DNA of 64,000 nucleotides from UA16 sp905478895. GTDB lineage: Bacteria > Bacteroidota > Bacteroidia > Flavobacteriales_D > Sanyastnellaceae. Within the stretch, counting starts at the first letter, position 1; the number at the start of each line of letters is the position of its first letter. A model generated the notes under the pieces. The model made no database searches and was not told the origin of the DNA. It saw only the letters and a list, made by a program, of their open reading frames with translations. The translations under genes were made by a program, and so were the position numbers. Positions 25,473-35,249 of this stretch are shown here, one piece after another. The stretch covers positions 751,374 to 815,373 of the forward strand of contig CALSQO010000002.1 of assembly GCA_943788495.1 (NCBI GenBank), given 5' to 3'.

Positions 25473-27662
25473 TCACGGACAGGGTTCATCGAATGCAGCA
25501 AGTAGCACGAGTAGATCCTCAATGTTGGTGAGGCCATTGCTGTTTGCGTCACCTGGACATGGCATATTGACGCAGCCAAAGTCACTCAAGAAGACGAGCA
25601 AATCAGCCACGGTCACGACATTGTCTCCGTTCAAGTCCCCGGGACAAGAGCAGCTTTCAAATTCGCATGTTCCATCGTCAGTGACGGCTGTAGGGTCGTA
25701 ATTGCAAGCGTCTGCATTGGTGCATCCGGGGTTGTCGAAGTTGCCTGCGCACAGTCCATTGAAGGTGAGGGTCGTTGCGTAGGATGCACCAATCGATGAA
25801 GCCCAAGAATTCAGAATCGTGATTGTCCAAGTCCCAGTCCCTTGGATGGGCTCAGGAAAAACGACCGATGCTACATAGGTGCCTTGTGCACTGGTGTTCC
25901 AGTTTGATGGCCAAAGGCCTGCACTGGGGCAATCCAGCGACAAATTGTAACCGCCGTATTGCAGGCAGGTGCCATCGGGGGCCGTCAACCCAACCATCAT
26001 TTCATTGGCCCATGATTGATCCGGAGGAAGGTCTTGGAAGACCAAAGTTGCCTCCAACCCTGTGACGAAACCCGCTGCCTCGACGAATTCGCTGGCCGTT
26101 TCTCCGGCACTTAAATTCACATCAAATGATGCGTCATAGGTGCATGTGCACGTGGCGCCAAAGGGCGGGTGGTAGCAGCCGCCATCGTCGATGGTGGCTT
26201 CAGCATCGTAATTGCAAGCCGACTCGTCGGTGCAGCCCGAGCACGATTCGTTTCCACCACCGCAAACGCCACATTCATCCAATTCAAAAGCGCAGGAACT
26301 GTCGTCCAAAACCGCCAAGGGGTCATAATTGCATGCGGCAGAATCCGTACACCCATAATAGTCGCAGCTCGTCGTCCATTCCACACAATCTGTGAAGCAA
26401 TCGCCATCCGAATTGATGGTTGGGATCAGCGCTTCATTGATGACCGTAGGGTGGAAATTCAAGTTGACGGATCCACCAGCAACGGCATGGCAGTAACTCA
26501 TCATGGTGCCGACCTGCGGTTGCGGATCGTTGGTGCAATCCCCTTCAGCTTCGTAACAATTGTCAATGGGGCCGCCGGACCAGCCGCACCAATGGGTGTG
26601 GTTGGAACCGAAATTATGGCCCAACTCATGGCCCACTACGTTCAGGTTCCAGCTGTAATTATTGAGGTCATAATCGTTGCCGCTTTCCATGTAAGAACTG
26701 AATCCCGCAGCATATTGAGGAAAACATACTACGTCGAGGTAGGCGATGCCTCCTGTGCCGGTGTTTTGCCGGCGCGTCATCAAATGCACCAGGTCCCGTT
26801 GGATGTCTTCTAGGTTGGGATTGGTGAGCCATTCCAGTCGAAATGCATCGAGCATTGGTCCCGAATCATTCGTGATGGCATCATAAGGGTCAACCGTCTC
26901 CCACACATGGATATACGACGCTTGAATGTTGATGGCATTGTCGAGGTCATTGGTGTAGATCGTGTTCACGCCTGCCATAACGGCCAATGCCCATTCAATG
27001 GCGGCATAGCATTCACTTTCGAAAGTTCCGTATGTATAGTAATCGATATCGATGGCGACTTCAACACACGATGTTGACGGGTTTGAAGTCGCTGGTTGCA
27101 TGCCCATCGGAATGGCTTTCCGATACGGGCGCTCTTCATCGGCACCGCACTCGAATTCGAGGGGTTGTTTGGCATCAGCGAGCAAGAACAGGACGTGACG
27201 TCCATCGACGCCGTTCTTCACAGCGCTGATGTCGTATTGTTGACCTTTCCATTGCAGTGTGCCCATTACGTGGTTCTCCATAATGACGAGGGTGCCGCGC
27301 ATGCCTGCACTTACGATGCGGTAGGATAACAGCTGCGGGAGATACGCTTCTTCCGCGAATTTGCCGTCAGGCAAGGACCTTCCGATTCGGAAATCACCTG
27401 AGAATGGGAGGAAGGATTCCAGTTCGATTTGCAGCTGCTTGCCACCTAAAAAAGGCATGGCGACCGTGAGTTCATTGTACTTAAATGCACGGATTTTCTC
27501 GAATTCAGCAGCATTCAACTCCAAGCCAACGTGGTTGTTGGCGTTGCGTGTGGGATGCTCTGAATCATTCAATTCGATGGCAGAGAATAAGGCGATGGGG
27601 TCGGTTGCTTCGGTGCATTGACCGTGCAGCGATGAGGCGAGCAACAAGGCGAAGAGGAGCAT
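25473..27662 (-). CDS. Secreted metzincin protease with Cys-bounded repeats and a double dockerin-like tail
   Basis: A 729-residue exported zinc protease. The catalytic motif HELGHNFGSNH (residues 345-355) with the Met-turn TMMSYCH places it among reprolysin-like metzincins. Three GCTD/GCTN repeats with ACNYD and DD..C follow, with a P-domain-like beta-sandwich (about 500-640) between them. The end is a double dockerin-like module: CPGDLNGDNVVTVADLL and CPGDANSNGLTNIEDLL. No T9SS tail is visible. The start at 27662 falls inside the signal peptide. In another frame an ATG at 27717 gives METKLASPAFLQRSFRIF, which continues perfectly into MLLFALLLASSLHGQ if one T of a T5 run is removed. A -7-like TATCTTTC lies at 27733-27740. 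The true gene is therefore probably 25473-27717 with a +1 shift. Confidence 0.85.
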   Translation of the reverse strand: MLLFALLLASSLHGQCTEATDPIALFSAIELNDSEHPTRNANNHVGLELNAAEFEKIRAFKYNELTVAMPFLGGKQLQIELESFLPFSGDFRIGRSLPDGKFAEEAYLPQLLSYRIVSAGMRGTLVIMENHVMGTLQWKGQQYDISAVKNGVDGRHVLFLLADAKQPLEFECGADEERPYRKAIPMGMQPATSNPSTSCVEVAIDIDYYTYGTFESECYAAIEWALAVMAGVNTIYTNDLDNAINIQASYIHVWETVDPYDAITNDSGPMLDAFRLEWLTNPNLEDIQRDLVHLMTRRQNTGTGGIAYLDVVCFPQYAAGFSSYMESGNDYDLNNYSWNLNVVGHELGHNFGSNHTHWCGWSGGPIDNCYEAEGDCTNDPQPQVGTMMSYCHAVAGGSVNLNFHPTVINEALIPTINSDGDCFTDCVEWTTSCDYYGCTDSAACNYDPLAVLDDSSCAFELDECGVCGGGNESCSGCTDESACNYDAEATIDDGGCYHPPFGATCTCTYDASFDVNLSAGETASEFVEAAGFVTGLEATLVFQDLPPDQSWANEMMVGLTAPDGTCLQYGGYNLSLDCPSAGLWPSNWNTSAQGTYVASVVFPEPIQGTGTWTITILNSWASSIGASYATTLTFNGLCAGNFDNPGCTNADACNYDPTAVTDDGTCEFESCSCPGDLNGDNVVTVADLLVFLSDFGCVNMPCPGDANSNGLTNIEDLLVLLAAFDEPCP

Positions 27663-27779
27663 GAAAAATGCGGAAAGACCTCTGAAGAAATGCGGGTGAA
27701 GCGAGTTTGGTTTCCATATCGAACAATTTCATGAAAGATAATGCATTTCAATTTTGCATCTTTGCACCGTCTTTGAACC

Positions 27780-27853
27780 GGTTCCGTAGCTCAACCGGAT
27801 AGAGCATCTGCCTTCTAAGCAGACGGTTTTGGGTTCGAGTCCCAACGGAATCA
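27780..27853 (+). tRNA. tRNA-Arg(TCT), integration site of a genomic island
   Basis: Acceptor GGTTCCG/CGGAATC, anticodon stem TCTGC/GCAGA with loop CTTCTAA (anticodon TCT), T-arm TGGGTTCGAGTCCCA. A -7-like CATCTTTG lies at 27757-27764. The last 17 bases of the tRNA belong to an 18-bp sequence repeated at 38791-38808. Confidence 0.95.
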
Positions 27854-27854
27854 C
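27837..27854. repeat. attL core of the island
   Basis: GAGTCCCAACGGAATCAC: the 3' T-loop and acceptor end of tRNA-Arg plus one base. An identical copy lies at 38791-38808. The tRNA stays complete at this end. Confidence 0.88.
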
Positions 27855-27863
27855 TTTTAAACC

Positions 27864-27896
27864 AAGCCCATGCCCCAACAGGTGTGGGCTTTTTCG
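27864..27896 (+). terminator. Hairpin terminator downstream of tRNA-Arg
   Basis: AAGCCCA/TGGGCTT stem with a 14-nt loop and a T-run. It lies on the island side of attL, so the element supplies the tRNA with a terminator after integration. Confidence 0.65.
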
Positions 27897-27989
27897 TGCT
27901 GAATTGCTTGTATTTACTGTGGATAACGTGTGGATTATTGAGTAAATGAAGAAATCTAAGTATCTTTTGTGATGCTTAGATTGGTCCAA

Positions 27990-28013
27990 AAACGCCCCAC
28001 AAAACGCCCCACA
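27990..28013. repeat. Left arm-type recombinase site (24-bp repeat)
   Basis: Two tandem ACGCCCCAC units separated by AAA, in a 24-bp block identical to 38712-38735. It overlaps the recombinase start codon by one base, so binding could also repress the gene. The arm-type role is inferred from position and duplication. Confidence 0.75.
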
Positions 28014-29368
28014 TGAAATTCAGATTGCTGTTACCAAACCCCTCACGGCCTACGAATTCAGTTCAGTTGGTTACGTTCATCAATCGGGAGCGGATTAAGA
28101 TTGGGACAGGGGTAGCGGTGCCTACCGACCAATGGGATTCGAGTTCACAGAAAATAAAGGCGGGCAATGACAAATCTCTTGTTGCCTTGCAGAGTGAACT
28201 GGAAAAAGCTGTTCATCAAATTGTGATGCTCCACAATCAATTGACAGTCATGGACGATGATGAGCTGACGGCCGCTGGTTTTCGTGAGGCCGTGGCTCGA
28301 ATGCGCAAGGGGTTGAAGGGAGCTTCCGTGAGGTCATTGTCCTTGAATCAATGGGTTGATGAGCTTATGGACCAAGTGGAAAGTGGAAAGAGGTTTACTC
28401 CGAATGGCACAGCATTGACCATTGGTGCAATAAAACGTTACAGGGTGGTGCACAGGTTGATCGCGGATTTCAGGAATGAGAAGTTTGGCAATCGACAAAT
28501 CAAGTTCCAAGATGTAAATGTCCAGTTTGTCAATGAATGGAAACGCTGGAGGGCGGAAGGTGCGACATTAGGTCGCAGGGTTCTTCGAAAACCAGTAACA
28601 GCTAATGTGATTCGTAATGACATGAAGATGCTTAGGATGTGGATGAAGGAGTCATGCCACCTCGGATTGCACGAAAATCGCATTTGGGAAACTGATGTCA
28701 TGAAAATGAAGGAGGTTCAAGCTGTTGTGTTTCACTTGACTCCTGAGGAGCTGGATAAGCTGGAAAAAGCGAATTTCAAGGCTTTGAGAAAAGGGACCAA
28801 AGGGCCAAAGTCCACAGCGCATGAAACGGTTCGGGATATGTTTTTGATGGCATGCTGGACAGGAGGACGAATTGGGGATGTGCGCAGGTATCCCGAAATT
28901 GTGATGACGGCTTGGAATGAAAATGGAGGCAAATGCCCTGATTCAATTCACTACGTTCAAACCAAAACCAATTCAAAAGTCATTGTCCCACTATTGCCAA
29001 TGGCTAAGCGGATTATTCAAAAACACCAAGGTGCTTTGCCCAAGATGCCAAACGATGCCAAGGTTAATCAAATCCTAAAGGAAGTGGTGAAGGCCGCTGG
29101 AATAAGCCGTACAATTCAATTGGTTAATGCATCCATCGACAGACAGTCCGCTCGCACAGGTAAAATTGAGGACCTTGTTTCGTTTCATTCAGGAAGGCGA
29201 TCCTTTGCTACGAATGTTTACAATATGGGGGTGTTGAGTTTGGGTGAGTTGAGGGCATTGACTGGACACAAAACAGAGGCCATGTTGATGCGTTACTTGA
29301 ACGTAACACAGACAGAAGTGAGCGAACGGGCAACTGCGCGGTTATTGGAGGCCTTCAAAGGCTCTTAA
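28013..29368 (+). CDS. Tyrosine recombinase/integrase of the island
   Basis: A 451-residue integrase. The N-terminal arm-binding/SAM-like region runs to about residue 230. The catalytic domain has Arg286 in CWTGGRIGD, His392 and Arg395 in SFHSGRRSFAT, His419 in LTGHKTEAM and the nucleophile Tyr428 in MRYLN. All the expected catalytic residues are present, so the enzyme looks intact. It belongs to the Bacteroidota phage/transposon integrase group with an N-terminal 'integrase SAM-like' domain. It lies 160 bp from the tRNA attachment site, which is the usual layout of tRNA-targeting islands. Confidence 0.95.
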   Translation: MKFRLLLPNPSRPTNSVQLVTFINRERIKIGTGVAVPTDQWDSSSQKIKAGNDKSLVALQSELEKAVHQIVMLHNQLTVMDDDELTAAGFREAVARMRKGLKGASVRSLSLNQWVDELMDQVESGKRFTPNGTALTIGAIKRYRVVHRLIADFRNEKFGNRQIKFQDVNVQFVNEWKRWRAEGATLGRRVLRKPVTANVIRNDMKMLRMWMKESCHLGLHENRIWETDVMKMKEVQAVVFHLTPEELDKLEKANFKALRKGTKGPKSTAHETVRDMFLMACWTGGRIGDVRRYPEIVMTAWNENGGKCPDSIHYVQTKTNSKVIVPLLPMAKRIIQKHQGALPKMPNDAKVNQILKEVVKAAGISRTIQLVNASIDRQSARTGKIEDLVSFHSGRRSFATNVYNMGVLSLGELRALTGHKTEAMLMRYLNVTQTEVSERATARLLEAFKGS

Positions 29369-29482
29369 GTGGTTTGGGAAGATTGAGTTGGTCCGCTGTT
29401 AAAGGAGTGGCAAAGAGCAGCTTGATTTCCATTTGACATAATCTTTGTACTTTTATTGTTGGCCTGACCAATGCCAATTATC

Positions 29483-31160
29483 ATGAAGAAAGTACTTGCC
29501 GCCTTGTTTGCTGTTGCGTTGGGGTTGAACCTCAGTGCGCAAGTTCCTGATTACGTGCCGACCGATGGGTTGGTGGCGTGGTATCCGTTTAATGGGAATG
29601 CCAATGATGAGAGTGGAAATGGGAATGATGGGGTTATTCACGGTGCTTCTGCAAGTGACGATCGTTTGGGATCGACGAATCCTCATTTCATTCGATGGCT
29701 CGATGATTATCTCTCGGTTTCAAATGACTTCAATTTTGAAGAATTGACGCTGTCGGTTTGGATAAAGCAACATCCAACCAGCGAACATCTTCGCCATAAT
29801 CGATAGGAGTTTAACCAACAACATTGGATGGTGGATCGAAGACAATCGCCGTCAGCTACGATTCATATGCTTTACCGGGGTGTTTCAAGTGGAAATTACT
29901 TCAGGACTCAGGCTGCACGGCCTCCACTTAATGTTGGACGCATATTGCGACGCCTATTTCGCAAGGGTACCAAAAGCTCTTCATAAATGGGGTCTAGTTG
30001 ATCAGATGCTAATAGCGCGCCGTTGCAGTTCCCTGAGGCTATAATGTACTGGGCAAACGACCAATTCTGCTTTTTGGAATGGCTGTATTGATGATGTGGC
30101 TCTTTGGAACCGCGCCCTAACCGAGGACGAAATCCACGCTCTTTACAATGCCAACTGCCCCTGCCAGGCTGCACCGATCCCACCGCCTGCAACTTTGACT
30201 AGAAGCCACCTCAGACGACGGCAGCTGTATTCCTTCAGGCTGCATGGAAACCGATGCCTGCAACTACAACGCACTAGCCGAATGCGAGGGCGAGGCGTGC
30301 GACTACACGTGTTGTCCTGGGCCAGGGTGTTGTTCAGCTGGCATGTACTGGGATTATGACTTGGAGCAATGCCTGAATTATGAAACCTGCCAAGAGGATT
30401 TGGACGGCGACGGCGTCATTGGCATCAACGACTTGATGGAATTGCTTTCATCCTTTGGAACGATGTGTGAGGAGACCTGAAACAGGCGAATTCACTTGCG
30501 GCGACCCGATGAACTATCACGGCTACGATTACGCTACGGTGCAGATTGGGGAGCAGTGCTGGTTTGCTGAGAATCTTGCGGACAGAGTTGTATCAGAATG
30601 GAGATGAGATCCCGTTGCCAATTTCGGATGAAGAGTGGACAATGCTGGAAGACACAGGCTATGGCGGAATGGCGTATCCTAATGAATCTGTTGGCGCTTT
30701 TAATGAGTTTGGCGCTCTTTACAATTGGAACGCTGTCATTGATAACCGTCAGCTTTGTCCGCAAGGATGGCATATCCCCTCCCATCTTGAATGGGGGCAA
30801 ATGGAGGCTTTCGCAGGCATGGAATTCTCTGAATCGCTCGTTTGGACGTACAATTATGGTAATGTTGGAGATGCTATTAAATCTGCTGAGTGGAACTGCC
30901 CAGCCTGGAACGGACAAAACGTCTTTGGCTTTTCTGCACTGCCAGCTGGCTACCGTACCAATGGGGGGTATGATTCTTTTGGTTCATTTGGATACTGGTG
31001 GTCGTCATCGTCATTGGCCGACCTCGATTGGAGTTCTCAAGAAGATCATGGTGTCTTTCGCTTCGTTACTGAATCTGGGTCATATTGGTTTTATAACACT
31101 CAAGCATCGGGAAGCAACATAGGCATCTCCGTCCGCTGCCTCAAAGACACTGAAGAATGA
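29483..31160 (+). pseudogene. LamG-FISUMP secreted protein gene A1, multiply frameshifted
   Basis: Starts as MKKVLAALFAVALGLNLSAQ, a signal peptide, then VPDYVPTDGLVAWYPFNG, the opening of a LamG/concanavalin-like domain. The frame breaks near 29660-29800, resumes at DDVALWNRALTEDEIHALY (about 30096), then a GCTD block, a dockerin-like DLDGDGVIGINDLMELL (about 30400-30450), and a FISUMP domain (30546-31160) ending ISVRCLKDTEE. At least four indels are needed. One is a missing T (GACTAG against GACTTAG in the paralogue at about 34934); two others are extra bases near 30474 and 30578. The last segment is the longest intact frame. A -7-like TACTTTTA lies at 29448-29455. This is either real decay or sequence error in a repeat region. 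Confidence 0.8.
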
Positions 31161-32260
31161 AAAAGCTACTGACCATATTGTTTGCTGTTGCGTTGGGGTT
31201 GAACCTCAGTGCGCAGACGGATTACGTTGAAACTTGGGACCCTGATGCCGATGGGGACGATTTGATTGGCGTCAGCGATTTGCTTGCCTGCTTGAGTTTG
31301 TTTGCAGGAAGAGGACATGGATGACGACGGCATTTGGGACTCACAGGATGACTGTGTGGGGGCCTACGATGAGTGCGAGGTTTGCAACGGGCCTGGACCT
31401 CAAATCCTCGGAATTGATACCATCATCGTTTACTACGACTCCTTGTACGCTGAGGCGATTGATGAATGGTGGGTGTATGAGCTGTACTCTGATACGCTCT
31501 TGACGTATTTGTGCGAAAACCCAGGGTGTATGGACCCAACAGCGGACAATTACGACCCCTATGCGATTGAGGAGGATGGAAGTTGCGTGTATTCATGGCA
31601 GGTCCCGTTTGTGATTTCGAATCAGCGTTTACTTATCGACGGCTACACCTACGATTTGGTGGCCATTGGCGACCAATGTTGGTTTGCGGAGAACCTGCGG
31701 AATGAGCATTACGCCAACGGCGATGCGATTCCTGCCAATCTGAGCGTCAGCGAGTGGGCAATACAGCCTCTGGTGCTGTTGCTGTGTACGGAGAAGGTGA
31801 AGGATGCGACAACCTTTCACCTGACATCGACGCATGCGACCCTCGAGTCCTGGAGGAATATGGCCGCCTGTACAACTGGTACGCCGTGGACGATGCGCGT
31901 GGCTTGTGTCCGAGCGGTTGGCACGTTCCTACGGACGGAGAGTGGACCGTGATGAGAGATTTCCTGGGTGGACAATGTTTGGCTGGTGGCCAGATGAAGA
32001 CCACCTACGGTTGGCACAATGGTGGCAACGGTACGAACTCGAGCGGTTTTGCAGGTTTGCCGGGCGGCAGCCGCGGTGACGGCTTCGGTGGCTTCGTCTA
32101 CGTCGCCGGAGAACATGGGGTCTGGTGGAGTTCCTCGCCCGGTGGGTTAAGCGCATGGTCCGACATATTCTGGGATCTGGTACAACGACTGTAGTCTACT
32201 CGGCAGGCTAGCAACTTATCTGAACAAAATGGCTTTTCAGTTCGTTGCGTTCGGGATTAA
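31157..32260 (+). pseudogene. FISUMP secreted protein gene B1, frameshifted
   Basis: Its ATG overlaps the stop of gene A1 (ATGA). MKKLLTILFAVALGLNLSAQ is a signal peptide, followed at once by a dockerin-like DADGDDLIGVSDLLACL. The frame then shifts (about 31305) into CVGAYDECEVCNGPG, a GCMD...DGSC repeat, and FISUMP text (IGDQCWFAENLRNEHYANGD). It shifts again near 31760 (GRLYNWYAVDDARGLCPSGWHVPTDGEW) and twice near the end, where GFSVRCVRD closes at 32260. The FISUMP domain is a C-type-lectin-like surface domain of unknown ligand. No LamG domain is present. Confidence 0.75.
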
Positions 32261-32391
32261 AAACGCGGGCTTGTGGGGGGCTTGACCCTTTGATTCTTTG
32301 TCCTTTCCTCAAGCCGTTTTAAGGCCGTTACAACCGCCTTCAATCGTTCGTGGTACACTCGCAGTTCTTCGATGGTTTTGATGTCGTTCAT
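32257..32391 (-). CDS. Small helical ORF, copy 1 (44 aa)
   Basis: Encodes MNDIKTIEELRVYHERLK..., a charged amphipathic helix with a basic Pro-rich end (VKPPTSPRF). A 43-residue paralogue lies at 35821-35952. The two differ by substitutions and one in-frame 3-nt indel, which suggests coding constraint. Its stop overlaps the stop of the convergent FISUMP gene by 4 nt, and its ATG overlaps, on the other strand, the ATG of the VRR-NUC-like fragment. Function unknown. Confidence 0.5.
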   Translation of the reverse strand: MNDIKTIEELRVYHERLKAVVTALKRLEERTKNQRVKPPTSPRF

Positions 32392-32545
32392 GGGCCTCGC
32401 CATTGAACTCAAAAAGGATTCAGGTGGACGAGTCAGTCCGAGCCAAAAGGAGTGGCAACACGCGCTTGAAATGCGTGGATACAAAGCCACCGTTGCCAAG
32501 GGTTATGACGAGGCTGTGAGGGTGCTTGAATGGTATTTGGATTGA
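32390..32545 (+). pseudogene. C-terminal fragment of a VRR-NUC-type nuclease
   Basis: A 51-codon frame: MGLAIELKKDSGGRVSPSQ, then EWQHALEMRGYKATVAKG and DEAVRVLEWYLD. It matches the C-terminal half of VRR-NUC domains (IELK core, SPxQ.EW, GY.., final helix). The N-terminal half with the first acidic residues is absent, so it is a remnant, or was truncated when the cassette was duplicated. After the second cassette only the first three codons of this segment remain. Confidence 0.5.
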
Positions 32546-32561
32546 TTTATCGATAATTCCG

Positions 32562-32569
32562 TACTTTTG
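32562..32569 (+). promoter_or_regulatory. -7 box of the second LamG/FISUMP cassette
   Basis: TACTTTTG, 16 nt before the ATG at 32586. The first cassette has a similar GTACTTTT element at 29447-29454. Confidence 0.5.
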
Positions 32570-32610
32570 ATCCAATCAAATTGCCATGAAGAAACTCATT
32601 ACCATATTGT

Positions 32611-34140
32611 TTGCCTGTTGCGTTGGGGTTGAACCTCAGCGCGCAAGTTCCTAATTACGTGCCGACCGAAGGGTTGGTGGCTTGGTATCCATTCAATGGG
32701 AATGCCTCTGATGAGAGCGGGAATGAACAAGACGGTGAAATCGTCGGTGCCCAGCTCACCGTTGATCGATTCGGTCTGAGCGAATCCGCGTACTCCTTTG
32801 ATCACACCCGAATTGAAATTGAAAATTCGGCTACCAATGATCAATTCAAAACCATTTCATTTTGGTTCATGTCCAGTTCCCCTGGAATCCAAGTTGCATT
32901 CAAGCAGAACATCTATGTCGGCCACGGGTACGAAAGGGTAAGTTGTGCTATCCAATGGAATGGAACGCATTTTGCAGGCAAGGAAGTGTGCAATGCCGCT
33001 TGGCAATATGACAACGTTGGAGGGGACGTCAATGATGGCATTTGGCATCACTACGTCGGAATCTTGGACTCCACTCAAAAAAGACTTTACATAGACGGCA
33101 CTTTTCTGGATGAAAGTGAATTCAATCCAGAAAACATGTGTTCAGGTGGAGACCTCATCATCGGACAAGAGTGGGACGGTGTGCCCTATGACTTCATCGG
33201 TGACCTCGATGATTTCGGCTTCTGGGATCGCGCCCTCACTGAAGAAGAAATCCAGGCTCTATGGAATGCGCCAGCGCTAGTACCTGGCTGCACCGAAAGC
33301 ACTGCTTGCAACTTCAATGAAGAGGCTAATATTGAAGATGACAGCTGCGTCTATCCGCTGTTCGGCGAAGATTGTGAAACGGGCGGTGCCGCATGTGGAG
33401 AAGGGACGATTTGGGACTCTAGCCTTCAATCCTGCGTTGGATTCGACGAATGTCCTTCTGATCTGAATGATGATGGCATTGTTGGTATCAATGACTTGCT
33501 GTCCTTGCTATCAGATTTTGGAATGGAATGCCCGCCTGAAATGGCTGAATGGACGTGCGGCGATCCCGTCAATTACCACGGATACGATTACGCCACGGTG
33601 CAGATTGGGGACCAATGTTGGTTTGCTGAGAATTTGAGGACGGAGTTGTATCAGAATGGCGATTCGATACCTGGAGATTTTAGCTCAAGCGATTGGGGCG
33701 CTTTGGACATAGGAGCGCAAACAGTCTACGGCTCAAATGAATCTAATCTCACTGATTGGGGAAGGATGTACAATTGGTACAGCACAGTTGATCTAAGAAA
33801 TATTTGTCCAACTGGTTGGTCGACACCAAGTGAAGGGTCCGTTGCAGTCTTACTTGGATTCGTCGAACAGAATGACTGGGGTGTTGCAGGCTTAAAAGCA
33901 GAATCTGGCTGGGCGAGTGAAAATGGAACGAATATTTCGGGATTCAACTTTCTGCCTGGGGGGTATAGAAAGCCAGATGGCTCTTACACTCAAGGTGGCA
34001 ATGTCGGATACTTATGGTCCAAATCAAGTGCAGACGAAGAATTGGCCTTTGGACTAACAATCGGTTCTAATGTTTATGTTCCAGGGCCTTCTTACAAGGT
34101 GGAAGGCTTCTCCGTCCGCTGCATCAAGGACTCCGAATAA
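32611..34140 (+). CDS. LamG-FISUMP secreted protein A2
   Basis: The most complete member of the island family, 509 residues in this frame. Order: VPNYVPTEGLVAWYPFNG and a LamG domain (to about residue 225, ending GFWDRALTEEEIQALW), a GCTESTACNFNEEA...DDSC repeat, a dockerin-like CPSDLNDDGIVGINDLLSLL, then a FISUMP domain (YATVQIGDQCWFAENLRTEL to FSVRCIKDSE). The real start is the ATG at 32586. It encodes MKKLITILFA..., but one extra C (GCCTGTTGCG against GCTGTTGCG in the paralogues, near 32610) shifts the signal peptide out of frame. Its stop overlaps the ATG of the next gene. Surface adhesion or glycan binding is inferred from LamG and the lectin-like domain. Confidence 0.85.
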   Translation: MPVALGLNLSAQVPNYVPTEGLVAWYPFNGNASDESGNEQDGEIVGAQLTVDRFGLSESAYSFDHTRIEIENSATNDQFKTISFWFMSSSPGIQVAFKQNIYVGHGYERVSCAIQWNGTHFAGKEVCNAAWQYDNVGGDVNDGIWHHYVGILDSTQKRLYIDGTFLDESEFNPENMCSGGDLIIGQEWDGVPYDFIGDLDDFGFWDRALTEEEIQALWNAPALVPGCTESTACNFNEEANIEDDSCVYPLFGEDCETGGAACGEGTIWDSSLQSCVGFDECPSDLNDDGIVGINDLLSLLSDFGMECPPEMAEWTCGDPVNYHGYDYATVQIGDQCWFAENLRTELYQNGDSIPGDFSSSDWGALDIGAQTVYGSNESNLTDWGRMYNWYSTVDLRNICPTGWSTPSEGSVAVLLGFVEQNDWGVAGLKAESGWASENGTNISGFNFLPGGYRKPDGSYTQGGNVGYLWSKSSADEELAFGLTIGSNVYVPGPSYKVEGFSVRCIKDSE

Positions 34141-35249
34141 TGAAAAAGCTACTAACCATCCTGTTTGCTGTTGCTTTGGGGTTGAACCTCAATGCGCAAG
34201 TTCCTAATTACGTACCAACCGAAGGGTTGGTGGCGTGGTATCCGTTTAATGGGAATGCGAATGATGAGAGTGGAAATGGGAATGACTTGTCATCTGAGGA
34301 TGTGATCTATGTGCAAAACCATCAAGGTGTTGCCGAAAACGCTATTGGATTTCCAACTATCTCCTCGCAATGTGAGGTGAATTTGTCTACTTCACTGCAG
34401 GAATTTGACGCTTATTCGTTTTCATTTTGGTTCAGGATTGACGACCCTTGGAGCTATAATACTTTTGCAGCCTTCACTTATGGTGGTACCCAATATTCAG
34501 GCACTTCTCAAATGGCCGCATTTTGGTGGGATGAGAATTGGTATTGGGGAGGATGTGAAAGTAGCGGCAATGGTTATCGATCGCGGGTGCGAAGCAATGG
34601 GATATCGTACCACTTTGAAGATTGTGAAAGCTTTGAAACCATCAGTCAATGGAGACACATTGTCATGACATTCGAAGATGATACACTGCGTGTGTATTCT
34701 GGCGGTGATGGGCTGATTGCCGCCATTTCGACACCTTTACCATCAACTGAATTCGCGGGCAATACTCTCCGTGTAGGAACGCATCTAAATGCTCCTCAAA
34801 GTTCCAATGCTCAGCGGGAGGTGGATAATCTAGGGATTTGGAACAGACCTCTTTCTGAATCGGAGGCGTTACAGATTCTCAATCTTGATCCTCCAATCCC
34901 CGGCTGCACCGACCCCACCGCCTGCAACTTTGACTTAGAAGCCACCTCAGACGACGGCAGCTGTATTCCATCAGGCTGCATGGAAACTGATGCCTGCAAT
35001 TACAACGCACTAGCCGAATGCGAGGGCGAGGCGTGCGACTACACGTGCTGTCCTGGGCCTGGGTGTTGTTCAGCTGGCATGTACTGGGATTATGACTTGG
35101 AGCAATGCCTGAATTATGAAACCTGCCAAGAGGATTTGGACGGCGACGGCGTCATTGGCATCAACGACTTGATGGAATTGCTTTCATCCTTTGGAACGAT
35201 GTGTGAGGAACCTGAAACAGGTCGAATTCACGTTGCGGCGACCCGATGA
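34140..35249 (+). CDS. LamG-FISUMP secreted protein B2, intact N-terminal part
   Basis: A 369-residue frame. Signal peptide MKKLLTILFAVALGLNLNAQ, then a LamG domain (residues about 21-265, with LVAWYPFNGNANDESGN and VDNLGIWNRPLSESEAL). Next a GCTDPTACNFDLEA...DDGSC repeat, a Cys-rich block (DYTCCPGPGCCSAGMYWDYD) and a dockerin-like DLDGDGVIGINDLMELLSSF. The Cys-rich/dockerin part is nearly identical to that of gene A1 (about 30236-30475). The frame is lost at GRIHVAATR. Without an extra T near 35234 it would continue into the FISUMP domain that follows. Confidence 0.8.
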   Translation: MKKLLTILFAVALGLNLNAQVPNYVPTEGLVAWYPFNGNANDESGNGNDLSSEDVIYVQNHQGVAENAIGFPTISSQCEVNLSTSLQEFDAYSFSFWFRIDDPWSYNTFAAFTYGGTQYSGTSQMAAFWWDENWYWGGCESSGNGYRSRVRSNGISYHFEDCESFETISQWRHIVMTFEDDTLRVYSGGDGLIAAISTPLPSTEFAGNTLRVGTHLNAPQSSNAQREVDNLGIWNRPLSESEALQILNLDPPIPGCTDPTACNFDLEATSDDGSCIPSGCMETDACNYNALAECEGEACDYTCCPGPGCCSAGMYWDYDLEQCLNYETCQEDLDGDGVIGINDLMELLSSFGTMCEEPETGRIHVAATR

